Assembly (NCBI RefSeq): GCF_016859285.1
Contig: NC_053416.1
Coordinates: 8,434,001-8,498,000 of the forward strand
Length of the DNA: 64,000 nucleotides
Reading direction: 5' to 3'
Source of the DNA: Xiphias gladius
Lineage: Eukaryota > Chordata > Actinopteri > Istiophoriformes > Xiphiidae
Below are positions 1 through 10,886 of this stretch, in pieces; within the stretch, counting starts at the first letter, position 1, and every line of letters begins with the position of its first letter. The position numbers and the translations under genes are program-made. The notes beneath the pieces are model-generated. The model was given only the letters and a program-made list of their open reading frames with translations. It did not search any database and was not told the origin of the DNA.

Positions 1-1329
1 CTTTGATTTCCCTGCACAGGATCAGTTTTTTTCTTATCTTACCTTTACTTTTTTTAAATCTTACCTATAATTATTGTGTTTAGTCTTTGCTAATATCACT
101 CTGTGGAGACAAAGGTGCAGCTGTTTTACTTTGTTTTTTGGATGGTGTAAGAGGACAATCACATCATACTTTTATATTCCATCAGTTCCACTAGGATGGG
201 AAAAAGTAAACACATCAATACGTGCAATATTTTTGCAAATTTCACTGTTGGTATACTAATGACTGATGTGTTTACATTATGTAAACAGTCTTGACCAAAA
301 GTGATGAAGTGATGGAAGAGTCTGCTGTTCTGGTGGGTCTGCACCATCTGGTGGTTTTGTACTTGTACTTTACTGGATTATAAAATAGCAACCAAAGCAG
401 AGATACAGTAAGATGGCTTGCTGTGTCACAATGTCTAATATGTGTCTATTTACATTAGTAGCTAGGTATACCAGTAGCTATTTAGTTTTTAGTCCCCTGT
501 CTATACATTCAGTTTTGGTAGGAGGCTTAAAGGTAATCAGTAATATTCTGTGTTAAAAGGGCTGTAGAATGGCATGTCCTGCCTCTTCCATATCTGTTTT
601 TGAAAACGAGACGGTTTTGGTTGCATATGTTGTGAGACTAATGAAAATAAAATTGGGAGTCATGCTTTGATAATGGCTGTGATCTGTGTCATAGTAATTA
701 AGCACTCATGTTTGACCACCCCCCATTCCATATGCAGTGCAAGTGCTTAGCTTCTGCCCTTTTAGTCAAAATTAAAAAATAAATTAGATTCAAAAAATTA
801 ATTTTAGTTCTTGGATTTGAAAGGTTTTAGGGTGTAGGATTGTTTCAGATACAGAAAAAAAAAACCCCAGCAAGGTTGAAGGATGGGAGGCTCACTGATG
901 TAGGACCGGATCTCATGATTCAACTCTTAAAATCCTAGTCAGAGTTATTAATTTCGATCCGTTCTCTCCTCAGAGGGTTGTGTTGATGCTTTAAAACTCT
1001 TGGTTCACAGTTGAGTTTCAAAACATCAGTAGTAAGCTCGGGGGAAATTTTGGGGTTTTGGGGTCATTCTGGGTGCTAAAAAAAACTGACTGAATGGATC
1101 AACATTCAGAAGTAAGCACCTACTCAACAAGAATAAACGTATTATCTTCTGAGCCGGTCATCTAGCCTGCAGGGAAAGTGTTTAATTTAGCTTCTGTCAT
1201 GGTGCAGCTTGAAATATTTTAGGCATGGTATGGGACAACTGCAACTGCAAAGTGATGGGCCTTCTTCTGTGGAAGAAAGTGGCATCTTGATATCCCCAAT
1301 GTTCCACCTCCCCCACACTCATATTAGTT
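1..1329. other. Non-coding stretch, no gene recognised
   Basis: I find no coding exon, RNA gene or named repeat here. The sequence is AT-rich with short A and T runs and has no long open frame resembling a protein. It lies downstream of OR1, which is on the minus strand. Confidence 0.5.
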
Positions 1330-1545
1330 CAGGCCAGGGTTTTATTTTATGCAAAATATTCATATCAGACACTGAAAATGGTTAAAAGTAGTCGTAGGCT
1401 TTTCTACAAAAACATATCATGTATGATGTGCTTCATATGTGGAGGTGGGCAACTGCTTCATTTGTTTTTTCTCTTTTCTTTAAATTCATCGTGCATCATT
1501 TGAAAGTCTGGACCTGCTTCTGGACACGTGGCAGTGCAGGCTATC
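1330..1545 (-). pseudogene. Decayed coa4 copy A (fragment)
   Basis: On the plus strand, 1485-1526 aligns without gaps to 6595-6636 of the intact coa4 gene, at roughly 36 of 42 bases. The match covers the second half of the twin-CX9C region (the AAATTCATC...GAAAGTCTGGACCTG stretch). Weaker similarity runs upstream through a CTGCTTCAT block. At 1333-1360 there is a GCCAGG(G)TTTTAT segment resembling the coa4 3' untranslated region near 6400. No coa4-like reading frame is left. I infer a degenerate duplicate of the 3' half of coa4, in the same orientation as the intact gene. Confidence 0.6.
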
Positions 1546-1604
1546 AAACATCTGTCAACATAGGTGTTCACTTGATACCTCAAATGTTCCTGAGACCCCA
1601 TGCT

Positions 1605-1905
1605 CTTAACTATCCAAGCCAGGGTTTATATAGCTGATTATACTTGTTAAACATAATTTGGAGGAATTATATCAAATACTGTCTGTGGGTGAAGAGACCA
1701 ATCTTTTCAGCCGAAAGACGTCTCAAAACACTATGTACTCCACATAGAGTGTTTTGCCTCGTCAACTGTGTGCTCTGTTGAAAAGGCTGGCTGCTGCTTC
1801 ATCAGCTGCTTGTTCTATGTATTGTGGAAAGTCGTCAATCAGCCTCAGACAATCTGGACCTGGCTCTGGCTCACACATCAGTCTTGATGTTCAGCAGCCA
1901 CAAAA
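1605..1905 (-). pseudogene. Decayed coa4 copy B (fragment)
   Basis: The plus-strand segment around 1786-1900 follows intact coa4 from CTGCTGCTTCATCAGCTG through TCTGGACCTGG to the TATTCAGCCA region (6559-6667), with many substitutions and small length changes. At 1612-1640, AAGCCAGGGTTTATATAGCTG matches the coa4 3' untranslated region near 6400. The copy therefore includes UTR plus the C-terminal coding part and sits directly beside copy A. No coa4-like frame survives. An unrelated small hairpin, AAAACACTATGT with its near-complement, lies inside at about 1727-1758. Confidence 0.65.
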
Positions 1906-2318
1906 AAAGCCTAATTTCATGTACAGTAAAAGTGTATCCAGCTCAATTTCAATGAGAGATCATTTTAGCAAGAATTTAAAATTTGAAAAGAAATAAAGCA
2001 CACAGACCTTGAATGTGGAGACATTTATTATGTGAAGCCTTCAAAGGAAAAAAATGTAAAGTAATGCAGTAATTTGTTTATATTTGTAAGTTTGGCCTAC
2101 CGTAAAAGCCCTTTTTTTAGTCAGGGCATTTTATTTTGAAATATCGGAAATGACTAAAACCGTAGGCGGCTAGTGGATAAATTATTAAAGTATGAAATGG
2201 CAGTGTTGTGTGCCAATTAGATTTTTTCTGACCAGTTCCAGCGCTCTGTTACTTTCCTAAAATTAAACCTTTTTCTGCTCTTTCCTCTACACAAACATTT
2301 TGGAAGTACATTTTTCTT
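1906..2318. other. Spacer downstream of OR1
   Basis: AT-rich sequence that must hold the 3' end of OR1. Minus-strand AATAAA-type hexamers occur (TTTATT on the plus strand near 2024 and 2129), but I cannot say which is used. Confidence 0.4.
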
Positions 2319-3314
2319 TCATTTGAACAGCTCTCCAAGGCGCTTATGTTGGTCTGTGCTAATTTTATTTTTTCTTACTAGTGCCAGGAATCTGATTTTG
2401 ATCTCTTTGGTTTTCAGTGAATATACAATAGGATTAACGCAGGGGGGGATGCAAGAGGCCAGCGACAGGCTCAGCACACGCTGGTCTGGATCAATGAGTC
2501 GCAGATAAAACCCGATAGTAAAGATGGCAATGAGAGGAATGTAAAATATGGCCACAAGAATCAGATGCTCAACACAAGTGGCCAGTGCTTTCAACCGATT
2601 GTTCAATGATTTCATCCTGAACACTGTCAGCAGGATGCTGACATAGGTCAGAAGAATAAAAGTAAAGGGTCCTACAAGGAGCAAAATAGTGAGAAGAGAT
2701 GCTGTAGACCACTGCAGTGAGTAATCATTACAGGCGAGTCTAAACACAGGTGCATAGTCACAGAAATAGCTGAACACTCTCAGAGATTTGCAAAAAGACA
2801 GTCGAGTCATTATACTTGTTGCAAATGCAGTGATTCCCAGAGAAAAACACCAAGTCAGGCCGACAATACAAGACATGTTTTGCATTGTGTTGATTGTGTT
2901 TTGACGCAGAGGGAAACATATTGCGATCAACCGATCATATGCAAGTATAGCAAGTGCATATGACTCCAAAGTCCCAAAAGTGTAGTAGAAAAACATTTGT
3001 ACCAAACACAAGTTGAATGGGATGAAATTGTCCTTAATGAAAAATATCTTAATCATGCTGGGAATAGTACACGTGTTTAGGATTACATCAATTACTGCGA
3101 GGTTGACAACAGCCAAAAATTTTGGAGTGTGCAAACAATGATTAAAAGCAATTATGCAGATCACCAAACCATTGAACAGCACTGTAACAACATAAACAAA
3201 CGCTAGAAAGACGAAGTAGACACTGATGTAGGGAAACGTCTGAAATCCGATGATATAGAAGCCTGGAGGATGAATGACGACAGAGTCGTTTAAAACAGTC
3301 CTGAGAAAAGACAT
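2319..3314 (-). CDS. Olfactory receptor (OR1), intact single-exon 7TM receptor
   Basis: A 331-residue rhodopsin-like GPCR, the usual length for an odorant receptor, expected in the membrane of olfactory sensory neurons and coupled to G protein. Visible OR signatures are an N-terminal glycosylation site (NDS, residue 9), Cys103 at the top of TM3, LAYDRLIAIC at 124-133 (the OR version of the DRY motif), three extracellular-loop-2 cysteines (175, 185, 195), KALATCVEH at 242-250 before TM6, and NPIVYSL at 294-300 in TM7. Seven hydrophobic segments are present and there are no internal stops. The ATG at 3314 is shared with the paralogue OR2. Just upstream is a possible acceptor (GCCTGTGCAG) ten bases before the ATG in both genes, so a non-coding 5' exon is plausible. 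The ligand and exact teleost OR subfamily cannot be told from this sequence alone. Confidence 0.95.
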   Translation of the reverse strand: MSFLRTVLNDSVVIHPPGFYIIGFQTFPYISVYFVFLAFVYVVTVLFNGLVICIIAFNHCLHTPKFLAVVNLAVIDVILNTCTIPSMIKIFFIKDNFIPFNLCLVQMFFYYTFGTLESYALAILAYDRLIAICFPLRQNTINTMQNMSCIVGLTWCFSLGITAFATSIMTRLSFCKSLRVFSYFCDYAPVFRLACNDYSLQWSTASLLTILLLVGPFTFILLTYVSILLTVFRMKSLNNRLKALATCVEHLILVAIFYIPLIAIFTIGFYLRLIDPDQRVLSLSLASCIPPCVNPIVYSLKTKEIKIRFLALVRKNKISTDQHKRLGELFK

Positions 3315-3617
3315 AGTTGAACTGCACAGGCTGCGTGTTGGAGGTCAGTCTCTGCATAAAAGCTCTCCAGTCTGAAGAACAAATCATATCATATTGTACA
3401 ACAGACCTCTATCAATGCTGTAAACCACGTGTAATTATCATGCAAGTTTGATGAGCAAGTGTAAATTAGCAGTATATAAAATATATGCGCAGTAAGGTCA
3501 AACGTGTACATGTGCTAAGTAAAAATAAAACAAATCTGTAACTGTCACATACCTGATGCTCTGTCAAGGGTTGTTTAGCAGCAGCTTTGTTCGATGCTGC
3601 ATCCAAACGCAGCAGGC

Positions 3618-3825
3618 ATGTCTGAGTCGTGGGCAGTGGGAGATATACTTTCCTCATTGATCTCCAGAGATACAGCTTCCTTCTGTCACAGAGAAAGTCA
3701 TTTTGCAGTACCCTATTAATGACATTAATTTGATCCATGGAGAGCAGGGTTATAGCTTACTCTGACTTGAACTTCCCTCGTGTTCAAAATAAATATCTAA
3801 TTATTGTTCTGAATGATGATTTAGG
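3618..3825 (-). promoter_or_regulatory. OR-upstream block P1 (candidate OR1 promoter region)
   Basis: About 0.3-0.5 kb upstream of the OR1 start codon lies a block that recurs upstream of OR2 (P3) and once without an OR (P2). Shared landmarks include TTCATTRATCTCCAGAGATA at about 3654-3672 and ATCTAATTATTGTT at about 3795-3808, separated by similar distances in all three. P1 is more diverged than P2 and P3 are from each other. The CTAATTATTG core is homeodomain-like. A promoter role is inferred from position and conservation. Confidence 0.5.
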
Positions 3826-4534
3826 GACCATGCTACCTTAGCAAAATAAAATAAAGTAGGTCAGCTGTGATAATATCTCATCATACAAAATGTTTCAGTG
3901 ACAGCTGAGTCAGGCTCATAAACCTCAAATCTAATCTAATACTTTAATTTTACAAATATGACAAAATTACTTTGTTATACTTTGGTGTCGAGTATATGCG
4001 GCCATCCCTACACTGATGGTCTACACCGTTATTCTGAGAATGGGATTGAAAAGACATTTATGAAGCTTGTCACTCCAAATTTAGGAACAGAGAATGGTCA
4101 CCATGTGTATTCTCAGTTCTCGTCTGTGTGTCACAGGGAGAAAGAAGCCAAGCACTTGACCTCCATGAGGGATGGACAGACAAACACACGCAGCATCCCA
4201 GACACCAAACTCTGTGTAACCTAAGCTCAGTGAAAAAATTCTAACTTTCTTCATCCAAACTGTGACCCCTTGTGACAGCAGACGGAGTGCAACAACTGTT
4301 ACGGTACTTTCCAGGATTCCTAACGTTGCAATAAAATCGCTGATCGATCTGAATGTGGTTAAGTGGCAGCGAGCTCAGAAGAGGCAGAGGCTTGTGTAGA
4401 CTGAATAGATACGTCGCTGATGAATATACGCCGGACAGAGAGGTGCTTTTGTGACACGTCTATTTCTTATGCTATATAACTTAAAGAAATTACAAAATGT
4501 CATTTGTGTTATTTTGTACACAGTGAGGTACTTT
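3826..4534. other. Non-coding spacer, nothing recognised
   Basis: Sequence between the OR1 promoter-like block and element E1. It contains short open frames only, none of which resembles a protein. Confidence 0.4.
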
Positions 4535-4700
4535 GTGTTCCCTAAAGGTACCGTCATTAAACAGGCCATGGTTCTATGGGGCTCAATTTGTAAAGCCATC
4601 GCCAGAGAATGCTGGCTAATGACCTTTGCTGGGACAAAAAGACCTTTTACAGTTTGAATTTGAGACTAATTAATCTCTCTTGGACCTATTAACAAGATTA
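4535..4700 (+). promoter_or_regulatory. Repeated OR-island element, copy E1
   Basis: First of eight related non-coding elements. It opens with TTCCCTAAAGG (4538), an Olf/EBF-like site. Next comes TCATTAAACAGGCCATG, then GAATGCTGGCTAATGACC, then an A-rich AACAAA-like tract with CCTTTTACAGTTT, then ACTAATTAATCTC and CTATTAACAAG. It lies 1.2 kb upstream of OR1 and lacks part of the middle section found in E5 and E8. Its function is inferred, not shown. Confidence 0.6.
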
Positions 4701-6427
4701 ACAATAAAAACCTAAAAATTAAAATTAAAATTTGTTATTTAAAGCAAACATACTAACAAACGAAGGGCTGCAAAGTAAAGTCCTCTCCACTCCGCCAACG
4801 CTTATGTTTAATGAGGTGACAAGTCTACGTTCTAAGACGCTCTTATATCAAACTGATTCTGCATATATTTTTTTGTTGTCCCAAAGTTCATAAGTTTAAA
4901 CACTGTAGGCCTTCTAGAGGTCTTTTTAATCACTGACTTCCATTCACACTGTGATGTCCTCTGGGCTTTGAGAGGAACCTTGACATTTTTCACAAATAAA
5001 ACCTTTATTGAATTGATGATACCTACTGTGTTTTGGAGTCGTTGAGCTATGTTGTTCATGGTAGCACTTTGATTTCCTGCATTGCAGCTCACAGACCGAT
5101 CACAGTGTTTTTATAAAATAAAAATAGAGAAGTTACATTTTGGTAACGGGAGACATTATTTAAGCACGTTTGTTGCTCAGACAATATTTTAGAAGTTGAG
5201 TTTTTGATGTGATAGATGATTTTAATCTGATCTCTCCACTCACTGAGCCATATACATGCAAACCAGTATAAGGGCATTCACTGGTACTTGAACGGAGTCA
5301 GTGAAACTCTTACTGAACAGTACGGCCAATCCGTATCCTCCCTAAATCCTACAATCAACTCAAGATTTCTTTGAGATCTGATACTGTACCTGCTTTTGTT
5401 TGATGTAGTGTAAAATGTGAATTGTTGATTAAATATTTCTCACTGACACTATTACACCCCATAACACAAATGGTGTACACAACATAGTTTATTTAAATAT
5501 CTTTACTTATTTATTCCTTTATATTTATGACATATGCTTTATTGCCCGACTAAATGGAAACAAAGTGAATTGATTGTGAAGATAAATTCGCAGATTTAGT
5601 TATTATGCCACACAGGAACCCCAATTTCCAATAGGTCTTCAAGTTCAGTGTTAATGTTTTAAATTTGAAACACAAAAGACTGTTGATGATTTGAAACTGT
5701 GAGGGTTGGCCTCTTGGGAGACTATTCTTCAGCTAAAAGAGATGCAAATAAACTAACAAGAAGATTCATAGTGTTGAGTTACTGAGCCAGGAAGAAATGC
5801 TGGGGTTTAGAGGCAGTACTGGAGGCCATAAATATATTAAAGTTAATCAAACTCAGAACAACTGACCGAACATTAATAAATAAGCAAACACTCCTGAACT
5901 GAGCACGTACGCTCAAGCCTCAGGCTATCAAGCAAGCAGTGGAAGTGTTTTCTTTAGTTTTTGGGGTTTTTTTCCCATCCATGACATTTCACCTTAGAAA
6001 TACAGTAGAGATGTAGGTTAACTGCATGTCTAAGTGTTCTGCGCTTCTTTGAAACATCTGTGAAAGAAGTGTTAATCTGACGCCACCAATACACTCCAAA
6101 TGACACATACTCGATTTCTAAAGCAGATCAGTTTTTTGGTTTTTTAACCGTAAACAAACATTATTGACCCTTATGGAACCCTCACATTTGTTTTTAAACA
6201 GTAGTTATCAAAATATGCACTAAGTGGGATGTACAATTGAAAAATTTACTTCCTTAAACATGTCTGTATCATTTCTGTACTTCAATTTCTTGATACTTAT
6301 GAGCCAACGTATAAACTGATATGAAAAGTCTGTGATACATTTACGTTGACCGACAAATCACATTATTGGTCCCTTCTCCACCACACACTGGAAAATTAAA
6401 GCCAGGATTTTATGTAGCTGCTTATAT
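4701..6427. other. AT-rich non-coding stretch
   Basis: No exon, RNA gene or repeat family recognised. The right end, from about 6390, is the 3' flank of coa4; its GCCAGGATTTTATGTAGCTG segment is also found in the two decayed coa4 copies. Confidence 0.45.
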
Positions 6428-6433
6428 TTTATT
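6428..6433 (-). promoter_or_regulatory. Candidate coa4 poly(A) signal
   Basis: TTTATT on the plus strand reads AATAAA on the coding strand, about 95 bases after the coa4 stop codon. This is a normal distance for a short 3' UTR. Confidence 0.5.
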
Positions 6434-6527
6434 TTCATCACAAATTATTAGGTGCAGTCTTTCCACCTCAACCATGTGAAGCAGGTCCTGAACGCACCCC
6501 AGCCAGTGTGTGCGTGATTTGGTGAGT

Positions 6528-6779
6528 TCAGCTGGGCGCAGACTCAGTGGAAGTTGTCTGCTGCTTCATCAGCTGTTCTTTCCGGGCATTCTGGAAATTC
6601 ATCATGCAGTCTTTGAAAGTCTGGACCTGGTTCCGGCATTCTCGCCAATCCTGGTATTCAGCCATGCACTCTTGGACAGCATAATGTTGCTCGGCGCAGC
6701 CGGTGCGGGATATCATCCGTTCAACTGGGTCGTCCTCATCATCTTTCCGGCTGCGGTCATGGGGTGAAGGGGACGCCAT
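6528..6779 (-). CDS. coa4: Cytochrome c oxidase assembly factor 4 (twin-CX9C protein)
   Basis: An 83-residue protein, close to the roughly 87 residues of human COA4 (CHCHD8). It has an acidic N-terminus (KDDEDDPVERMISRTGC) followed by a CHCH fold with two exact CX9C motifs: C-AEQHYAVQE-C and C-RNQVQTFKD-C. The family is imported into the mitochondrial intermembrane space through the MIA40 disulphide relay and assists complex IV assembly. The phrases AVQECMA, QDWR and QVQ.FKDCM are typical of COA4. The coding part is one exon. A CAG at about 6810 on the coding strand may end a 5' UTR intron. Two decayed copies of its 3' half lie about 5 kb away, beyond OR1. The base changes they carry are absent here, so this is the working copy. 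Confidence 0.95.
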   Translation of the reverse strand: MASPSPHDRSRKDDEDDPVERMISRTGCAEQHYAVQECMAEYQDWRECRNQVQTFKDCMMNFQNARKEQLMKQQTTSTESAPS

Positions 6780-7213
6780 CCCGTTTCAGTGCACCGTGCT
6801 GACTCTCTGCTGAGGAAAACACAAGATGTTGTATATGACGACTGATAGAGTCCTCAGCGACCGCACAAAGTCGTAGCTGCTCCTTCAGCATGCCTTTGCT
6901 GCCCTCTAAGCAGTGAAATATATCTCTAAATCTCTGGCAGTAAAATCTTTAGTAATTTAACACACTTTCTTTAAACAGCCTTTTTGAAATTTTTGAGAGG
7001 GATTTAGATACATTAGGTACTGCTCTTTTTTTGGGTATTTTCGTGTTGTAATTCTATTTTCTTATCCGTTATGGTTGGTTTTTGTTTTAAGTCTCAAATG
7101 GCCCTTTTTAATTACATATCAGGAAATGCTTTTGCAAAAAAAGCATTTATTGTTCTCATTAATAATTATATCATCCGTACAATATAAATGTGTCCCGCAT
7201 CTTTATGCAACGG

Positions 7214-7375
7214 CAGTGGTGGAACGTACTGTGCTGTATAAGTACACTTTGAATCTGGTCATATTTTGTTTGTGCATTTAAATTTTATCCAACTAGACAC
7301 TTTAACCGCACTACGTTGCACTTAGTCCAATACATTTAACTGCTATACAGTTAATCATAGTCACTTTGCAATACT
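7214..7375 (+). mobile_element. Degenerate hAT-like MITE remnant
   Basis: GCAGTGGTGGAACGTACTGT followed by TATAAGTACACTTTG resembles the start of the abundant teleost element that begins CAGTGTTGGAAAGTAACTAAG. TAACTGCTATACAG...TCACTTTGCAATAC resembles its inner part. The copy is old and fragmentary. Confidence 0.35.
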
Positions 7376-7820
7376 TACATGCCACGATCTGTGTCAAGCT
7401 TCATTCGGCCGCTACATACACTCCGTAGACGTTACCTAATATTATCGGGAATGGGTCCAGCCAACAACAAATGTTCACGTTTCTCTCCGTTTTCCTCACC
7501 TGCGTATTCTCTCCGGCCGAATCTGTCCGTCGAGGTACTGCAATTAAGTTTCCATGACCCTCACGACTCCGGACTGGTCATAATCAACCACACAGTCAGT
7601 GTTGTAAGCGTTACCTGGAGGACACATTTGAGCGGAGGACGAAAGTGTAGCCGTGAAAAACCTCCGCCCATGCAGGCATCAGTTCCGCTGCATGGCGAGA
7701 AGACAAATGATGAGGAAATCGTCTAGTGCGTTAATTGTAGCCGACCCATCAGTGAAATATACACCTTTAAGATCAAGTGGCTGAAGAGAAGCTTTGACTT
7801 ATGGAATTTCACACCAAACA

Positions 7821-7823
<3 letters not shown>

Positions 7824-7855
<32 letters not shown>
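7824..7855. repeat. (TA)n microsatellite
   Basis: 32 bases of uninterrupted TA dinucleotide. Confidence 0.95.
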
Positions 7856-7859
<4 letters not shown>

Positions 7860-9154
7860 GTCGCAGTATTTCTAAATTGCCAACAAAATTTTAAAAGTTG
7901 TACCGGCAGGTGTTATAATCCCGGTAATTGTGCTATCTTCATTATTTTTTATCCGCAAAAGGATAGTATCTGGAACAGCAGTAATATTTGTGTGGGGGTG
8001 GCCTTCATTTCCCAGTCTTTTCCAGTAAAATACAACAAATTTGTTTCTGTAACGAGCAAATCTCTCAGGCGTAAACGAGTCAATGAAATGTGAGGAGTTT
8101 ATCAGATTATTAACATACAAGAACCCGGTTTAAAGGTTGGTGGGCTAAAAATAATAAATATAAAAAACACAAAAAATATAAGGAACTTCGAAGCCATTAT
8201 AAAATAAAACCAAAGGAAAGTTCTTTGCAGGAATTCAGTTGAATAACACAATATGGTGCAAAGTGTGGTTGTGCCCCTTTCAATTCTGCATCTCAAACAG
8301 GATTAGGAAAAGTCACTTTAAGATCCAAGACTGAGAAAGAGTCACTCATGGATTTTCTGACATGTTTATGTTTTGTGCAATGTTGCTCTGACTTTCATTG
8401 AACTTATTGTTCATACTTATCCTGGAGTGCAGTTTTAAATTCTTTCCAAGTCGAAATGCTGTGTAGACCAGCTGTAGCTGTCACACCATCCACCTGAGTC
8501 AAACACATTGGTATGTGCTTGCACTCAAGGTCTACACATGAAAGCCACTAGAGGGCAGGCATTACAATTTTGTGGTCCATGTTCCCTCTCTTACTGACAG
8601 CTTAGTGTATTGTGTGATGTTCTGCAGTGCATACCTGTAAAATGTGTCCGATGTTCACATGTTAATGTAGCCTGTAGAATACACATGCCTATAGCCTATT
8701 AAGAACATTTCGTGGTGTATTCAAGTCGTAAATAGAATAATTATGAAAATAGTTGTTTATGACGTCAGGATGATCTCATAGGCTTAGCTGCATGGTGACA
8801 CGTCAAAGCTGCTATGAAAACGTCTTCTATGATGCATCGATCTGTCTTTTAGAGTAATAATGCAGTAGTTTTCTTTAGTGAAACATCTCATCAAATACAA
8901 CATTAATGAGCAACTAGGTCATCGAGACAGACATGTTGCTTTGACAGGTAAAAGTGTCAGAAAGACTGACAAGAACTCAGTCTAAATAATTTTTGATGAA
9001 GACAAATGTTCAGATTTAACGATAAGTGTGAAATAATTACACTATGCTTGCTGCTACAGCGTATAGCTTAGTTGCTGATGGTCTGTAATTGTTGTGGACA
9101 TTTGCAATTCTTGAGCCATGGAATATGCCTATGGTTGAGTAATACAATTATTAA
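7856..9154. other. Non-coding stretch, nothing recognised
   Basis: AT-rich sequence with no convincing exon or repeat. Short frames on the minus strand between 7872 and 8296 have ordinary AT-rich composition and no recognisable motif. Confidence 0.45.
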
Positions 9155-9405
9155 CCATTATTATTAAAAAAAATATGTTTCAAATATCAATATACATTTT
9201 TAATATGCACAGTAACAAGTAACTATAGCTGTTAATAAATGTAATGCCATAAAAATGACAGTATTTCCCTCTGAAATGCAAGAGTATGAAGTCTTAAGTA
9301 TAAAGTAGCAAAACATTAAGATACTTAAGAAAATTACAAGTAGCTCAGAAATGTACTTAAGTACTGTACATCAGTAAATGTATTTAGTTACTTTCCAACA
9401 CTTGC
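9155..9405 (-). mobile_element. hAT-like MITE remnant, reverse orientation
   Basis: It ends in AGTTACTTTCCAACACTTG, the inverted terminal sequence of the family, preceded by ATGTACTTAAGTACTGTACA, ACTTAAGTATAAAGTAGC and TTTCCCTCTGAAATGCA. All are characteristic internal phrases of the same family as 38608-39438. Confidence 0.6.
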
Positions 9406-9493
9406 ATGCCTTTTACGAGACAAACCTCTAAAAAAACAAATCTGGAACACATTTTATGAACTTTTAATCAAAATATGATCAAATTCATAAACT

Positions 9494-10011
9494 TGGACAA
9501 AATAATTTGGTAAAATGATAAAACTGAAATCTTGTCACTGTACACACACATAAATGACAGCTGTTACTGTACATCTGTCCATGATTGAAAGGAGCAGCAT
9601 GTTGGACGAAATAAAACAATGACAAATATTAATTGAAATGAGACCCGTAATTTAAGGCCAGCTTTAAAGATCTGTAGTCACAAGGGGAGACTTGCCTAAA
9701 AGGCTAACAGCGATTGTACAGTAACCAGTGGAAAGCTGAGTTTAAAGTCTGAATGGAAGTTAATGTTTGCAAAGTCTTTAAGAAGGCCTACAATTCATAA
9801 AACAAAGCAGGACCGGTTGGTTAGAGCTTAAACATCTCATTTGATTGAACAAAGGATAGTCAGAGGACACTTGGTGAAGTGTCAAGGCAAAGACTTCTGG
9901 ACTTTGTCTTTTGGCTCTTTGGAAGCAGGTGTAATTTGAAAGAAATGACAGCCTCAAATACATTTGGACAAAATAATTTTGTAAAATGATAAAACTGAAA
10001 TCTTGTCACTG
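9494..10011 (+). repeat. Pair of short direct repeats flanking a segment
   Basis: A unit of about 48 bp beginning TTGGACAAAATAATTT and ending CTTGTCACTGT occurs at 9494-9541 and again at 9964-10011. The first copy is just outside the left arm of the large inverted duplication and the second is inside it. This may mark a rearrangement step. Confidence 0.7.
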
Positions 10012-10886
10012 TGCAGTTCCACTGAATGTCAGTAAACAATTACACTGAATTGTCACCTAGTCCCATTTGTACTCTTTGTTAGTGGACCCGTAGAGAGGCC
10101 TACTTTTATTTATTTATTCTTCTTTAGGCATTCCTGTCTGGTCGGAAACCTGTGGTCCAGTCCATTTTGTTTTTCTCTCGTGCGACATAAATTGCACAGA
10201 ACTGAGGAGCATCCACATTGTACTCACTGGTTAATTTGAACAGTGAGGTTTGTTTTAATAAAATGTAGAGGAGGCAGAAATCATTATTGCATTGGTTTCT
10301 GTAATGACAAAGATGTTATGAGAGACTCTAGACAAGTGCTAAAACTTATACCACATTTTCTGAACTGTGTTTTTACAAAGTGAATGAACAGTCACAAACA
10401 CATACTGTATGGTGACTTGTCTATTGCGTAATGTTCCCTGAGGATGCATTTATCATTAAACACGCCATTGTGAGCCAAAACAAAATGGCTCTAATGAGCT
10501 TGATTTGTGTTGCCATCAACACAGAATTTCGGTTAATGACTTTGTCTTAACAAACAAACCTTTTACTGTATAAACTTCAGGCTAATTAATCTCAGTCGTA
10601 CATTTTAGGGATAAAAATAATTAAAAACGGAGGGGAAAAGGGTGGGGGTGTATATCGAGTGTTTGTGTGAGGATGTCATTTTAAAACCGGTTGTAGTTAA
10701 AAATATAGGCCAATGATTTTGATGCTTGAACCGTCAAAGTACCATGTCTTCATGCTTCACCTATTAAATTTTATTTTCTGCATTATATTTTATTTTATTA
10801 AGCTTCCATGTATCTCTAAATTATCGGTCAAATAAAAATGTAATGTTTGGTTTGAATGTAGGACAAGCTTGATCAGAATAAATAAA
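9581..10886 (+). repeat. Left arm of 3.8-kb inverted duplication
   Basis: Reading this segment backwards and complemented gives 12068-13363 with few differences over about 1.3 kb. For example, the minus-strand frame 9778-9963 and the plus-strand frame 12993-13178 encode the same 61-residue string except for one residue. The arm contains element E2. The outer boundary is sharp at ATGATTGAAAGGAGCAGCAT and the inner boundary is at AATAAATAAAC. I see no terminal transposon features, so it looks like an inverted segmental duplication. Confidence 0.9.
10430..10660 (+). promoter_or_regulatory. Repeated OR-island element, copy E2
   Basis: It opens with TTCCCTGAGGATGCATTTAT (Olf/EBF-like), then ATCATTAAACACGCCATTG, TCTAATGAGCTTGATTTGTG, GGTTAATGACTTTG, AACAAACAAACCTTTTACTG and GGCTAATTAATCTCA. 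The tail GGGTGGGGGTGTATA corresponds to the tails of E5 and E8. It is carried in the left palindrome arm. Confidence 0.65.

Noticed and set aside
9778-9963. 61-residue frame, repeated almost exactly at 12993-13178 on the other strand
   Set aside because: The duplication is explained by the inverted repeat. The peptide has no recognisable motif, so recurrence is not evidence of coding.
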